46,528 nucleotides of DNA. Origin: Nocardioides pelophilus (GTDB lineage: Bacteria > Actinomycetota > Actinomycetes > Propionibacteriales > Nocardioidaceae). Each line of letters starts with the position of its first letter. Within the stretch, counting starts at the first letter, position 1. Of the stretch, positions 31,982 to 40,551 are shown one piece after another. Made by a program: the position numbers and the translations under genes. The stretch is taken from contig NZ_JACEHF010000014.1 in assembly GCF_014180685.1 (NCBI RefSeq), forward strand, positions 1 to 46,528, written 5' to 3'. A model generated the notes under the pieces. It had not been told where the DNA came from and did no database searches. It saw nothing but the letters and a program-made list of their open reading frames with translations.

Positions 31982-33664
31982 ATGACGGGTGGTACGACGG
32001 ACGCTCCGGCGGGGCTTCCAACTGAGGTCGACGTAGTGGTCGTGGGCGCCGGTGGCGCCGGCATGAGCGCTGCGCTCGCGGCCGGGCGCCGCGGCCTCGA
32101 CACGATCCTGGTCGAGAAGAGCGCCTACTTCGGCGGTTCGACCGCCCGCAGCGGCGGCGGCGTCTGGATCCCGGGCAACTACGCGCTCGAGGCGGCCGGA
32201 GAGGCCGACGACCTCGCGAACTCCAAGCTGTACCTCGACTCCATCGTCGGCGAGGTCGTCTCCAAGGTCCGCCGCGACACGTACATCGACCGGGGCGCCG
32301 AGGTGATGGACTTCATCAAGGCCAACACGCCGGTCCGGTTCACCTGGGTGCCGCAGTACGCCGACTACCACCCGGAGGCCCCGGGCGGCCGGGCGCGCGG
32401 CCGCACCGTCGAGCCGGTGCCGCTGGACGCCCGCTTCCTCGGTGACGAGCTGAAGCGGCTGCACCCGCCGTACACCAAGGCGCCGGCCAACCTGATCGTC
32501 ACGCAGGCGATGTACCGCAAGATCAGCCTCGGCCTGCGCACCGCCAAGGGTCCGCTCACGATGATCCTGGTGCTCTTCCGGCGGCTGGTGAGCATGATGC
32601 TCGGCCGCAAGATGTTCGCCATGGGCAACGCCATCGCGATCGGCCTCCGCAAGGGCCTCATCGACGCCGACGTCCCCGTGTTCTACGAGCACGCGCTGAC
32701 CGACCTCCTCCTGGAGGACGGCCGCGTCGTCGGCGTCGTCGTCGAGCACGACGGCGAGCGACACCAGGTCCGGGCCCGGCGGGGCGTGATCCTCGGCAGC
32801 GGCGGGTTCGAGCGCAACCCGGAGCTGCGCGCCAAGTTCCTCCCGCAGCCGACGTCCGAGGAATGGTCGACGGGCTCGGCCTTCAACACCGGCGCCGGAC
32901 TCGAGGCCGGCATCGCCGCCGGCGCGGCCACCGACGTGATGGACGACGCCTGGTGGGGCCCGACGATCCCCCTGCCCAACGGCCCGTGGTTCTGCCTGGC
33001 CGAGCGCAACCTTCCGGGGTCGATCATGGTCAACCAGGCCGGGCAGCGCTACATGAACGAGGCGCTCCCCTACGTCGAGGCCGTCCAGGAGATGTACAAG
33101 GGCGAGCAGACCGGCGTCGGCCACGTGCCGAGCTGGATGATCATCGACCAGCGCTACCGCAACCGCTACCTGTTCGCGGGGCTCAGCCCACGCCAGCCCT
33201 TCCCCGGCCGCTGGTACAAGAACGGCACCATCAAGAAGGCCGCCACCCTCGAGGAGCTGGCCGCCGAGATCGACGTGCCGGCCGACGCGCTGACGGCCAC
33301 CGTCGAGCGGTTCAACGGCTTCGCTGCCAAGGGCGTCGACGAGGACTTCCACCGCGGCGAGTCGGCGTACGACAAGTACTACTCCGACCCGACCGTCAAG
33401 CCGAACCCGTCGCTGCACGTCATCGACCGGGCGCCGTTCTACGCCGTCAAGATCGTGCCGGGCGACCTCGGCACCAAGGGCGGCCTGCTCACCGACGAGC
33501 GCGCCCGGGTGGTGCGTCCCGACGGCTCGGTGATCCCCGGCCTGTACGCGGCGGGCAACGTGTCGTCCGCCGTCATGGGCTACACGTACGCCGGCCCGGG
33601 CGCGACCATCGGCCCGGCGCTCGTGTTCGGCTACCTTGCCGTCGAAGACCTCGAGGAGAACTGA
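31982..33664 (+). CDS. kstD: KstD, 3-ketosteroid delta-1-dehydrogenase
   Basis: 560 residues (Rv3537 is about 563). An FAD enzyme that introduces the 1,2-double bond into the A ring of 3-ketosteroids, a prerequisite for B-ring opening. GAGGAG of the FAD-binding motif is at residues 22-27. The QYADYHPEAPGGRARGRT segment carries the conserved active-site Tyr region. Near the C-terminus, GYTYAGPGATIGPALVFGY (Tyr534, Tyr536) is the flavin and active-site signature. ATG 31982 follows the KstR-type operator by ten bases and has no ribosome site. The stop shares one base with the next start (TGATG). Confidence 0.95.
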   Translation: MTGGTTDAPAGLPTEVDVVVVGAGGAGMSAALAAGRRGLDTILVEKSAYFGGSTARSGGGVWIPGNYALEAAGEADDLANSKLYLDSIVGEVVSKVRRDTYIDRGAEVMDFIKANTPVRFTWVPQYADYHPEAPGGRARGRTVEPVPLDARFLGDELKRLHPPYTKAPANLIVTQAMYRKISLGLRTAKGPLTMILVLFRRLVSMMLGRKMFAMGNAIAIGLRKGLIDADVPVFYEHALTDLLLEDGRVVGVVVEHDGERHQVRARRGVILGSGGFERNPELRAKFLPQPTSEEWSTGSAFNTGAGLEAGIAAGAATDVMDDAWWGPTIPLPNGPWFCLAERNLPGSIMVNQAGQRYMNEALPYVEAVQEMYKGEQTGVGHVPSWMIIDQRYRNRYLFAGLSPRQPFPGRWYKNGTIKKAATLEELAAEIDVPADALTATVERFNGFAAKGVDEDFHRGESAYDKYYSDPTVKPNPSLHVIDRAPFYAVKIVPGDLGTKGGLLTDERARVVRPDGSVIPGLYAAGNVSSAVMGYTYAGPGATIGPALVFGYLAVEDLEEN

Positions 33665-34542
33665 TGCCCATCGACCCGTCCGTCGCGATCGGGGCCGACC
33701 TCGGCTCCACCACCTTCTCGTGGACCGAGAGCGACGTGCTGCTCTACCACCTCGGCATCGGCGCCGGGTCCCGCGAGGGCGACAACCTCTCGCCCGACGC
33801 ACTCCGCTACACCCTCGACGGACCGGCCCTCCAGGTGCTGCCGTCCTTCGGCGTGGTGGTGCCGACCTTCCACGCGACCGACCCGCCGCCGCTCGACCTG
33901 CCGGGCTGCGACATCAACCTGGCCCAGGTGGTGCACGGGTCGCAGTCGATCTCCGTCTCCGGTCCGCTGCCGACCTCCGGCACGGCGACCGTCTCGACCA
34001 CGCTCACCGACGTCTGGGACAAGGGCAAGGCCGCCGTCATCTGGCAGGAGGGCGTGGCCCGCTCCGAGTCGGGCGAGGAGCTGTGGCGCACCACGTCGTC
34101 GATCTTCGTCCGCGGCGAGGGCGGCTGGGGCGGCGACCGTGGCTCGGCCGAGCCCGTGGTGGTCCCCGAGCGCGAGGCGGACCTGCTGACGTCGTACGCC
34201 GTGACCCCGCAGCAGGCGCTGCTCTACCGCCTCTGCGGCGACCGCAACCCGCTGCACGCCGACCCCGACTTCGCCAAGACGGCCGGCTTCCCGGCGCCGA
34301 TCCTGCACGGGCTGTGCTCCTACGGCATCGTGCTCCGCGAGCTCACCGACGGGCTGCTCGGCGGCGACGCGATGCAGGTGCGCGGCTTCACCGCCCGGTT
34401 CGCGGGCGTCGTCTTCCCCGGCGAGACGATCCGGGTGGCCGGCTGGCGCGAGGCCGACCGGATCATCGCCTCGGCGACCATCGCGGGCGGCGACCGTGAC
34501 GGGTCGCCGGTCCTCGCCGACTGCGTGCTGACGGTCGCCTGA
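33664..34542 (+). CDS. chsH3: (R)-specific enoyl-CoA hydratase, ChsH3-like (MaoC/hydratase-2)
   Basis: 292 residues, the double hot-dog hydratase-2 type (Rv3538 is about 286). The C-terminal half bears the complete motif GDRNPLHADP...GFPAPILHG, with Asp193 and His198 as the catalytic pair. It directly follows kstD, as Rv3538 follows Rv3537, and the two are coupled by TGATG. In mycobacteria the orthologue hydrates an enoyl-CoA during sterol or bile-acid side-chain degradation. That makes it the only side-chain enzyme in the window. The symbol is assigned by synteny; the substrate could differ. Confidence 0.85.
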   Translation: MPIDPSVAIGADLGSTTFSWTESDVLLYHLGIGAGSREGDNLSPDALRYTLDGPALQVLPSFGVVVPTFHATDPPPLDLPGCDINLAQVVHGSQSISVSGPLPTSGTATVSTTLTDVWDKGKAAVIWQEGVARSESGEELWRTTSSIFVRGEGGWGGDRGSAEPVVVPEREADLLTSYAVTPQQALLYRLCGDRNPLHADPDFAKTAGFPAPILHGLCSYGIVLRELTDGLLGGDAMQVRGFTARFAGVVFPGETIRVAGWREADRIIASATIAGGDRDGSPVLADCVLTVA

Positions 34543-34560
34543 GCGGAAGAGGGCCCGTCG

Positions 34561-35214
34561 TCACTCCTCGCCACCCGGGACGACGAGTCCGGACTCGTAG
34601 GCCGCGACGACCAGCTGTGTGCGGTCCCGCAGACCGTTGCGGTTCAGCGCCTCGCTGACGTAGCCCTTCACGGTCGTCTCCGCGAGGTGCAGCCGCTCCG
34701 CGACCTCGGCGTTCGACAGTCCCTGCGCGACGAGCCGTACGACGTCGACCTGTCGCTCGGTCAGGTGCAGCTGACGCCGCGCCTGACCGCCGGGGGCACG
34801 AAGCCGCTGCTCGACGAGACGGCGCGCGATGGTGGGCGCCAGCAACGTGCCGCCGTCGGCGACCGTGCGGATGGCGTGCCAGAGCTCGACCCGCGGAGAG
34901 CTCTTGAGGACGAACCCGCTGGCACCCGCGCGGAACGCGTCCAGCACCGCCTCGTCGGTCTCCACCGTGGTGAGCACGAGGACCCGTGCAGCGTCGCCAC
35001 GCGCCACCAACCGGGTGGTGGCGTCGATGCCGTCGAGGACCGGCATCCGCAGGTCCATGAGCACGACGTTCGGCGACGTGGAGGCCACGCACCGCAGGGC
35101 CTCCTCGCCGTCGGCCGCCGACCCCCCCACCTCGAGGTCGTCCGCCGCGGAGACGATCGCGACCAGGCCCTCCCGGACGAGGGTCTCGTCCTCCACGACC
35201 ACCACGCGGATCAC
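34561..35214 (-). CDS. NarL/LuxR-family response regulator
   Basis: 217 residues. Receiver domain with the acidic pocket (Glu8-Asp9), phosphoacceptor Asp54 in VVLMDLRMP, a Thr in VLVLTTVET and a Lys in GFVLKSS. A LuxR-type helix-turn-helix follows (LTERQVDVVRLVAQGLSNAEVAERLHLAETTVKGYV). The GTG at 35214 overlaps the kinase stop (GTGA). It is convergent with chsH3, 18 bases apart. Likely targets include the paired inverted repeats upstream of the lipoprotein gene. Nothing directly links it to steroid genes. Confidence 0.92.
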   Translation of the reverse strand: MIRVVVVEDETLVREGLVAIVSAADDLEVGGSAADGEEALRCVASTSPNVVLMDLRMPVLDGIDATTRLVARGDAARVLVLTTVETDEAVLDAFRAGASGFVLKSSPRVELWHAIRTVADGGTLLAPTIARRLVEQRLRAPGGQARRQLHLTERQVDVVRLVAQGLSNAEVAERLHLAETTVKGYVSEALNRNGLRDRTQLVVAAYESGLVVPGGEE

Positions 35215-36311
35215 GACGCCCCCACCGGCATCCGGGCGGTGAGGACGAAGGCTCCGTCCCCGTCGCGTCCGGCCTCGAACCGGCCGCCGAGGGCGCTGAC
35301 CCGCTCGGCGAGGCCGGCCAGGCCGCGCCGTGAGCCGCCGTACGTCGACCGGTGCGACTCGCCGCGGCTGACGACCCGGAGGTCGAGGTCCACCGGCCCG
35401 CGCGTGATCTCGACGACGAGCCTCGGTTCGCGGCTGTGACGCAGCGCGTTGGTGAGCCCCTCCTGCACGATCCGGTAGGCGGTGCGGTCGACGTCGCCGG
35501 GAAGCCCGGCGAGGTCGCCGTCCATGCGCAGCTCGACGGAGGCGCCGGCGGACCGGGCACCGCCGACGAGCGCCGCGAGCGTCGTGAGGCCCGGCGCCGG
35601 CGCGGTCGCGGGCGCGTCGAGCAGCGCGAGGAGCGCGCGGAGCTCGGCGAGCGCGTCGCGGCTGGTCTCTGCGATCGCGACGAACCGTCGCTCGGCTGCG
35701 TCCGGGTCGGCGCGGACCGCGGTCGCACCCGCCTCGGCGGTGACCGCGATCAGGGTGACGGCGTGGGAGACGACGTCGTGCAGCTCGTGCGAGAGGCGAC
35801 GACGCTCGGCATCGACCGCCGCGGCCGCCTCCTTGCGCAGGTCCTCGTTCGCCTGCTCGAGGGACGTCAGCGCGCGACCCCGCCGGTCGAACAGCCAGCC
35901 GAGACCCGCCGGGACGACGAGGAAGAGGACCAGGGTCTGCACCACGTTGGAGAGCGAGTCGGACGGGTCCAGCGCGATCGAGACGGTGACCGCGAGGCCG
36001 AGCATCGCGCAACCGAGCACCGTGTCCTTCTTGTCGGCGGCCCCGCCGACGGCGAAGGCGGCGACGATGTAGGCGACGAGGATGCCGACCTCGTCCGGAG
36101 ACTCCGTGACGGCCGACTCCACCGACATCCCGACCGCGACCCAGGCGGCGGCGAGCGCGGGTTGGCGCCGCCGTACGGCGAGGCCGAGCACGGTCAGCAC
36201 CGCCAGGACCGTCCGCAGGACCATGTCGGCGTCCGACCCGACCGCGGTCTCGACGCCGGCGAGGACCGCGAGCGTCAGGGGTAGCCACAGGTCGGGCAGT
36301 CGCAATCTCAC
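35211..36311 (-). CDS. Sensor histidine kinase (HisKA_3 type)
   Basis: About 366 residues. Several N-terminal hydrophobic helices form a membrane sensor domain with no large extracellular loop. A short coiled coil follows (SLEQANEDLRKEAAAAVDAE). The dimerisation helix RRLSHELHDVVSHAVTLI contains phosphoacceptor His178. The ATP-binding domain has YRIVQEGLTNALRHS (N box) and GGSRRGLAGLAERV (G box). The GTG at 36311 was chosen: upstream of it the frame enters the promoter region and antisense of the lipoprotein gene. Coupled to the response regulator by GTGA. Confidence 0.9.
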   Translation of the reverse strand: MRLRLPDLWLPLTLAVLAGVETAVGSDADMVLRTVLAVLTVLGLAVRRRQPALAAAWVAVGMSVESAVTESPDEVGILVAYIVAAFAVGGAADKKDTVLGCAMLGLAVTVSIALDPSDSLSNVVQTLVLFLVVPAGLGWLFDRRGRALTSLEQANEDLRKEAAAAVDAERRRLSHELHDVVSHAVTLIAVTAEAGATAVRADPDAAERRFVAIAETSRDALAELRALLALLDAPATAPAPGLTTLAALVGGARSAGASVELRMDGDLAGLPGDVDRTAYRIVQEGLTNALRHSREPRLVVEITRGPVDLDLRVVSRGESHRSTYGGSRRGLAGLAERVSALGGRFEAGRDGDGAFVLTARMPVGAS

Positions 36312-36348
36312 GGCGCTGACGCTAGTCCGCACCGGCCGTCCGTCGCCC

Positions 36349-36383
36349 CCTTCTGAGGAAGGTCGCTCACCTTCTCGAGAAGG
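36349..36383. promoter_or_regulatory. Two inverted repeats spaced 21 bp between kinase and lipoprotein genes
   Basis: CCTTCTGAGGAAGG (36349-36362) and CCTTCTCGAGAAGG (36370-36383). The second is a perfect palindrome; the first differs in one arm position. The start-to-start distance is 21 bases, two helical turns, so two dimers would bind the same face of DNA. The site lies between divergent genes and is a plausible target of the adjacent response regulator. Confidence 0.55.
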
Positions 36384-36468
36384 ACCGCGACCTCCCCTCG
36401 CCGGTGCCGCGCCCAGCCGTGCCGTTCCTAGCGTTCCCGGCATCCACTCCCACCGAACGGAGACACCG

Positions 36469-37137
36469 ATGAACATCCTGGCTCGCACCCTGGTTCCGCT
36501 CACCGCGGCGATCACGCTGACCCTGTCCGGCTGCGCGGACGACGACGGCGACAGCAAGGCGTCGGCCGCCGCCCGGTCGGACGACGCCCCGAGCGTCGTC
36601 GACCCGTCGGGAACGACGGCCGCCCCGACGCCGCTGCCGATCACCGACCACGTCCTGACGGCGGACGCACTTCCGGGTTTCGCGCCGCAGGGCCGGGCCG
36701 TCGAGGAGGATCTCGAAGCCTTCGCCGAGGCGCACGAGAAGGACGTCGCAGACCTGCGTCGGAGTGGCTTCGAGGTCGGCACCTCCCTGTTCTTCAGCGG
36801 GAAGGGCCAGGACTTCGCAGCCTCGGTAGCCGTCGCGTACACCGACGAGGCAGCGGCGGACGCCGAGGCGGACCGGCTCTTCACGAGCAACACCGAGGGC
36901 GACCCCGCGATCACTGTCACACCGCTGGAGGTGCCGGGGATCCCCGGTGTCAAGGCGGCGTCCCTCGACGGAGCCGACGGCGGCACCCAGTACGCCGGCG
37001 TCGAGATCGTGTTCGTGGACGGATCGGTCCTCCACGAGCTGTTCGCCGTCGGAGAGGCCGACCGGTTCGATGTGGACGCCGTCATCACCGCCGTCACCGC
37101 GCTGTACGAGCGGGTTGCCGGGCACCCGACGTCGTGA
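36469..37137 (+). CDS. Lipoprotein of unknown function beside the two-component system
   Basis: 222 residues. A signal peptide ends in the lipobox LTLSGC with Cys21, followed by an acidic, flexible linker (ADDDGDSKAS...PTPLP). The mature domain of about 160 residues has no cysteine; it shows FAPQGRAVEEDLEAFAEAHEK and later VAYTDEAAADAEADRLF, mixed alpha/beta in character. Expected on the outer face of the membrane. ATG 36469 has GGAG upstream. It diverges from the kinase gene with the paired repeats between, so it may be a target or an accessory sensor of that system. I do not recognise the family. Confidence 0.82.
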   Translation: MNILARTLVPLTAAITLTLSGCADDDGDSKASAAARSDDAPSVVDPSGTTAAPTPLPITDHVLTADALPGFAPQGRAVEEDLEAFAEAHEKDVADLRRSGFEVGTSLFFSGKGQDFAASVAVAYTDEAAADAEADRLFTSNTEGDPAITVTPLEVPGIPGVKAASLDGADGGTQYAGVEIVFVDGSVLHELFAVGEADRFDVDAVITAVTALYERVAGHPTS

Positions 37138-37163
37138 CGGGGACCCAGGGGGCCACGAGCCGA

Positions 37164-37178
37164 TAGGTTCGCGCCATG
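37164..37178 (+). promoter_or_regulatory. Leaderless-type promoter of the dienelactone hydrolase gene
   Basis: TAGGTT is followed by six bases and then ATG 37176. There is no ribosome site. Confidence 0.5.
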
Positions 37179-37922
37179 TCGGACCTCCTGGCCTCCTGGG
37201 CCCTCGGCGAGCACACCGCTGACGACCTCGACGGGGAGTCACTGACCTTCCCGACCTACCGCAAGGGCTCGGGCCCCGGGGTGATCGTCATCCACGAGGT
37301 GCCCGGGATGACCCCGCAGTTCATCCGGTTCGCCGAAGAGGTCGTCGCCCCGGGCTTCACCGTCGTCCTCCCCCACCTGTTCGGTACGCCGGGCGCCCCC
37401 ATCAGTGCCGTCAACGTGCCCACCGTGATCAGCAGGCTGTGCGTCAGCCGAGAGTTCGTCACGCTCGCGACGCGTCGCACCTCCCCTGTCTCGGGCTGGC
37501 TCCGGAGCCTGGCTCGCGAGCTGCACGCCGACGTCGGCGGACCGGGCGTCGGGGCGATCGGCATGTGCTTCACCGGCGGTTTCGCCCTCGGGATGATGGT
37601 CGACGAGGCGGTCGCGGCGCCGGTGCTGTGCCAGCCGTCCGTGCCCTTCGCGGTCACCCCCGGGCGCGCGCGGGACCTCGGCCTGTCGCCGGCCGACCTC
37701 GCCGCGGTCAGGAAGCGCGCGGCGGGCGGGTGCGAGGTGCTCGGGCTCCAGTACGCCGGCGACCCGATGACCGGGAGCCGCTTCGACACCCTCGACCGCG
37801 AGCTCGGCGACGCCTTCATCCGCGTCGACTTCAAGGGCCATCGGCACTCCACCGTCACGCTGCACCGCCAGCAGGAGGGCGTCGACCGGGTGCTGAGGTT
37901 CCTCAGCGAGAAGCTGCGCTGA
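37176..37922 (+). CDS. Dienelactone hydrolase family protein
   Basis: 248 residues, alpha/beta hydrolase of the dienelactone hydrolase family. VIVIHEVPGMTPQFIRFAEE forms the oxyanion side; the nucleophile is Cys in GAIGMCFTGGFAL (about residue 131). An Asp/His pair is expected near GDPMTG and GHRHSTVT. The enzyme hydrolyses lactones or esters in the cytosol; the substrate is unknown. It has a leaderless-type start. Its last 20 bases overlap the end of the convergent MOSC gene. Confidence 0.85.
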   Translation: MSDLLASWALGEHTADDLDGESLTFPTYRKGSGPGVIVIHEVPGMTPQFIRFAEEVVAPGFTVVLPHLFGTPGAPISAVNVPTVISRLCVSREFVTLATRRTSPVSGWLRSLARELHADVGGPGVGAIGMCFTGGFALGMMVDEAVAAPVLCQPSVPFAVTPGRARDLGLSPADLAAVRKRAAGGCEVLGLQYAGDPMTGSRFDTLDRELGDAFIRVDFKGHRHSTVTLHRQQEGVDRVLRFLSEKLR

Positions 37923-38364
37923 TCGCGCCGGAACCGATCTCGACCGGGTCGCCGACCGCGATCGGACCGCCCTCGAGCACCCGGAACACCGTGCCTGCCC
38001 GGCGCCGCAGGGCCCCCTGGGCGCCGGGGCCGATGGTGTCGTCGAGCAGCTTGCACGGCGCGGCGACCCGCACCGCTTCGAGGACGACGTCCCCGATCCG
38101 CAGCCGCGCCCCCGGCTCCCGCGGTACGGCGCCGTGGCTGATGGTGATGTTGCGCCGGGTCAGGTGCGAAGGGACGTCCTGACCGAACACGGTGGCCGCC
38201 TCGTCGAGGCTCTCCCTGCTCTGCACCGTGACGTGCCGGTGCTTGGTGCCGTGGTAGCGGTCGCCCACGATGCCCCTCCCGGCCTCGACCTCGACCTGCT
38301 CCTTCGGCTGCATCGGCAGCCGGGAGCCCTTGGCGACGTGGATCGCGACGACGGTGGGAGGCAC
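37903..38364 (-). CDS. MOSC-domain protein
   Basis: 153 residues from GTG 38364, which stands six bases after GATACT on the minus strand. The MOSC fold is shown by EAGRGIVGDRYHGTKHRHVTVQ, LTRRNITISHG and the conserved Cys in VAAPCKLLDD that in relatives can hold sulphur. MOSC proteins handle activated sulphur or molybdenum cofactor chemistry; stand-alone ones like this are mostly uncharacterised. An in-frame start further upstream (38424) is unlikely because it would overlap the convergent phosphotransferase. The 3' end overlaps the dienelactone hydrolase gene. Confidence 0.85.
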   Translation of the reverse strand: MPPTVVAIHVAKGSRLPMQPKEQVEVEAGRGIVGDRYHGTKHRHVTVQSRESLDEAATVFGQDVPSHLTRRNITISHGAVPREPGARLRIGDVVLEAVRVAAPCKLLDDTIGPGAQGALRRRAGTVFRVLEGGPIAVGDPVEIGSGAISAASR

Positions 38365-38401
38365 GCGCCGAGTATCCCCGCCGGCGGTCCGGTCCAACCG
38401 G

Positions 38402-39460
38402 TCAGAGCGCCGTGAGCCGCGCAACAGTGTCGAGGTCGCGGATCGCCTGGGCGCTGCGCGCGATCATCGCCGCGAACATGCGGTCACCGCGCTCGGTGGG
38501 CGTGCTGCTGTAGGCGCAGCCCAGGACTGCGATCAGCGGTCCCTGGAGCATCGCGAAGCAGTAGTCGTCCCAGCACTCGTCGACCGGGTAGCCCTCGACG
38601 CCGAGCGCGACCAGGCGCCGGTGGTAGGACCCGACCAGGTCGCGCTCGTGGCGGCGGCGCAGGTCCGGGGTCAACCCGGTCGAGAGGTTGAACGCCACGT
38701 CGCGGATCGGCAGCCCCAACGAGAGGGTCTGCCAGTCGACAGCCCAGACCCGGCCGTCGGGGTGGAACATCAGGTTGTCGAGCCGGTAGTCGCCGTGCAC
38801 GAGCCCGAACCGGTCGAGGCGGGCGAGCGACCACGCTCCGGCGTACGGCGTCACCGTGCGCAGCACCTCGACGTCGCCGTCGTCCAGGAGGTCACCGAGC
38901 CGCGCGACGACCGCGTCGACGGCGCCCGGGAGGATCGCGTCCAGGGTGGCCGAGTCCTCCTCGCTCGGGAGGGTCAGTCCGTCGACGTCGAGGAGGGTGG
39001 GGTCCGACCACCGCGGCGCGTGCAGACCGGCGATGTTCTCGACCGCGGCGGCCGCCTGTGCCGGCGTGCATCCGGCGATCTGGTCACCCTGCTCGGCCGG
39101 CGCCAGGTCCTCGAGGAGCAGGGTGAACGTGCCGCGCTGCTCGGGGTCCTCGGAGATCGCTGCGTAGTACGCCGCCGGCGCCCGCACCTCGAGCCCGGGC
39201 AGGAGGAGCCGGTAGAAGGCGACCTCGATCCCGTAGGACCCGTGCAGGAAGCTGCGGGTCGCGGCATCGGCGGTCGGCAGCTTCGCCAGCACCGTGGGCG
39301 GCAGACCGGGGTCGCCGCTGAGCTCGAGGCGGTAGCACGCGCCCATCTGACCGGTGCCGACGGCGGTCGCCGTGACGTCGGAGACCTCGCGGCCGAGTGC
39401 CGCGCTGAGCCAGGAGGTCGTCAGCCCGGACGGCAGCGCCACCGGCGCGGGAGCGGTCAC
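38402..39460 (-). CDS. APH-like phosphotransferase
   Basis: 352 residues with the aminoglycoside-phosphotransferase/choline-kinase fold. The N lobe has VGTGQMGACYRLEL and VLAKLP; the catalytic loop is LVHGDYRLDNLMF, and the metal-binding Asp is in WAVDWQTLSLG. Many actinobacterial members of this family sit with lipid or CoA genes and have unknown substrates, so antibiotic resistance should not be assumed. The GTG overlaps the stop of the LLM oxidoreductase gene (GTGA), so the two are made together. Confidence 0.82.
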   Translation of the reverse strand: MTAPAPVALPSGLTTSWLSAALGREVSDVTATAVGTGQMGACYRLELSGDPGLPPTVLAKLPTADAATRSFLHGSYGIEVAFYRLLLPGLEVRAPAAYYAAISEDPEQRGTFTLLLEDLAPAEQGDQIAGCTPAQAAAAVENIAGLHAPRWSDPTLLDVDGLTLPSEEDSATLDAILPGAVDAVVARLGDLLDDGDVEVLRTVTPYAGAWSLARLDRFGLVHGDYRLDNLMFHPDGRVWAVDWQTLSLGLPIRDVAFNLSTGLTPDLRRRHERDLVGSYHRRLVALGVEGYPVDECWDDYCFAMLQGPLIAVLGCAYSSTPTERGDRMFAAMIARSAQAIRDLDTVARLTAL

Positions 39461-40551
39461 GACATCCGGCCCGGGTTGGCGGGGAGCGTCGGCTGCCCGG
39501 ACCGGCGTGCGGCGGCGTACGCGTCCAGCACGGGGGCGAGCTGGCTCGGAGTGGAGCCGTGCAGGATCACGCTGTCGACGCCGGTCGCGGCGAACGAGTC
39601 CGCGACCTGCCGGGCGCACGACGCCGCGGCCCCGGTGATCGCACAGTCGAGCCAGGCCTGGGGGATCACCTTGTCGGCGAGGTACTCGAGCTGGTCGGTC
39701 GTCGCGACCGCGTCGAACGCGCCGGAGAACGAGGCGACGAGCGGATCCTCGCGGAAGCGCTGGAGGGCGGCCGGGTCCCAGTGGTTGATGCGGACGAGGA
39801 GGTCGCCGTACCCCTGGAGGTACGTCGCGAGCCGGCCCACGGTCTTCTTGAGGACCTGGTCGGCGGGGAGTGAGTCCTCCACGACGGCCGTGCAGGCCCA
39901 GATCCGCAGCGCCGCCGGATCCCGGCCGGCCGCCTCGGCGCCGGCCCGCGCGGTGGCCACGCAGCCCGCCACGGCTTCGTCGGTCATGAACGTGTGCAGC
40001 ACGACGGCGTCGGCGATGCCACCGGCCAGTGCGAGCGCCTTCGGGCCGAGGGCCACCATCAGGACCGGGATGTCCTCGTCGATGTCCTCGTCCATGAGGA
40101 ACAGGTAGGGATAGGTACCGGACGGCCCGTCGTGGTCGAACCGCTCCCCTGCCCACAGCCGCCGCTGGACGGCGACCGCGTCGCGGAGCTGGGCATTGGT
40201 GATCCGGGGCAGCCCGATCAGGTCGAAGAGCGCGTCGAACCCACGGCCCAGGCCGAGCGCGAACCGACCACGCGACATCCGGTGCAGGGTCGTCGCCATC
40301 GTGGCGGTGACCAGGGCGTGCCGGGTGTTGTGGTTGGTCGCCGCGGTGGCGATGCCCAGCGTCGTGGTGGCCGCCGCAGCGGCTCCGGACAGCACCGCTG
40401 CGTCCTTGAAGTTGAACCGCTCGGACAGGAAGACCGAGCCGAGGCCGATCCGCTCGGCTCGCTGCACCTCGTCGAGCAGCACCCGGGGATCGGCGGCGTG
40501 GCCGGCCAGACCGTAGAAACCGAGCTCGGGATAGCTGACAGCTGCAGTCAC
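39457..40551 (-). CDS. LLM-class F420-dependent oxidoreductase
   Basis: 364 residues of the luciferase-like TIM-barrel family. SVFLSERFNFKDAAVLSGAAA, TAATNHNTRHALVTA and FALGLGRGFDALFDLIGLP are typical of the F420-dependent subgroup that I recall as the MSMEG_2249 type. It is expected to move hydride between reduced coenzyme F420 and an unknown ketone or enone. The GTG at 40551 lies six bases after TACCTT on the minus strand, a leaderless-type start. It is the first gene of an operon with the phosphotransferase and diverges from the cupin gene. A steroid link is possible but not shown. Confidence 0.85.
   Translation of the reverse strand: MTAAVSYPELGFYGLAGHAADPRVLLDEVQRAERIGLGSVFLSERFNFKDAAVLSGAAAAATTTLGIATAATNHNTRHALVTATMATTLHRMSRGRFALGLGRGFDALFDLIGLPRITNAQLRDAVAVQRRLWAGERFDHDGPSGTYPYLFLMDEDIDEDIPVLMVALGPKALALAGGIADAVVLHTFMTDEAVAGCVATARAGAEAAGRDPAALRIWACTAVVEDSLPADQVLKKTVGRLATYLQGYGDLLVRINHWDPAALQRFREDPLVASFSGAFDAVATTDQLEYLADKVIPQAWLDCAITGAAASCARQVADSFAATGVDSVILHGSTPSQLAPVLDAYAAARRSGQPTLPANPGRMS

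Noticed and set aside
31947..32021. Longer start of HsaE at 32021
   Set aside because: It would overlap the kstD start and the KstR-type operator; GTG 31946 gives the usual length.
31967..33802. Minus-strand open frame of 611 codons opposite kstD
   Set aside because: Shadow of kstD, with low-complexity Arg/Val/Asp composition and no family features.
36312..37214. N-terminal extension of the histidine kinase to 667 residues
   Set aside because: The extension runs antisense through the lipoprotein gene and the paired repeats; the GTG at 36311 begins directly before the first membrane helix.
38402..39460. Aminoglycoside resistance gene
   Set aside because: Only the general APH kinase fold is visible; the family has many non-resistance members and the context is metabolic.
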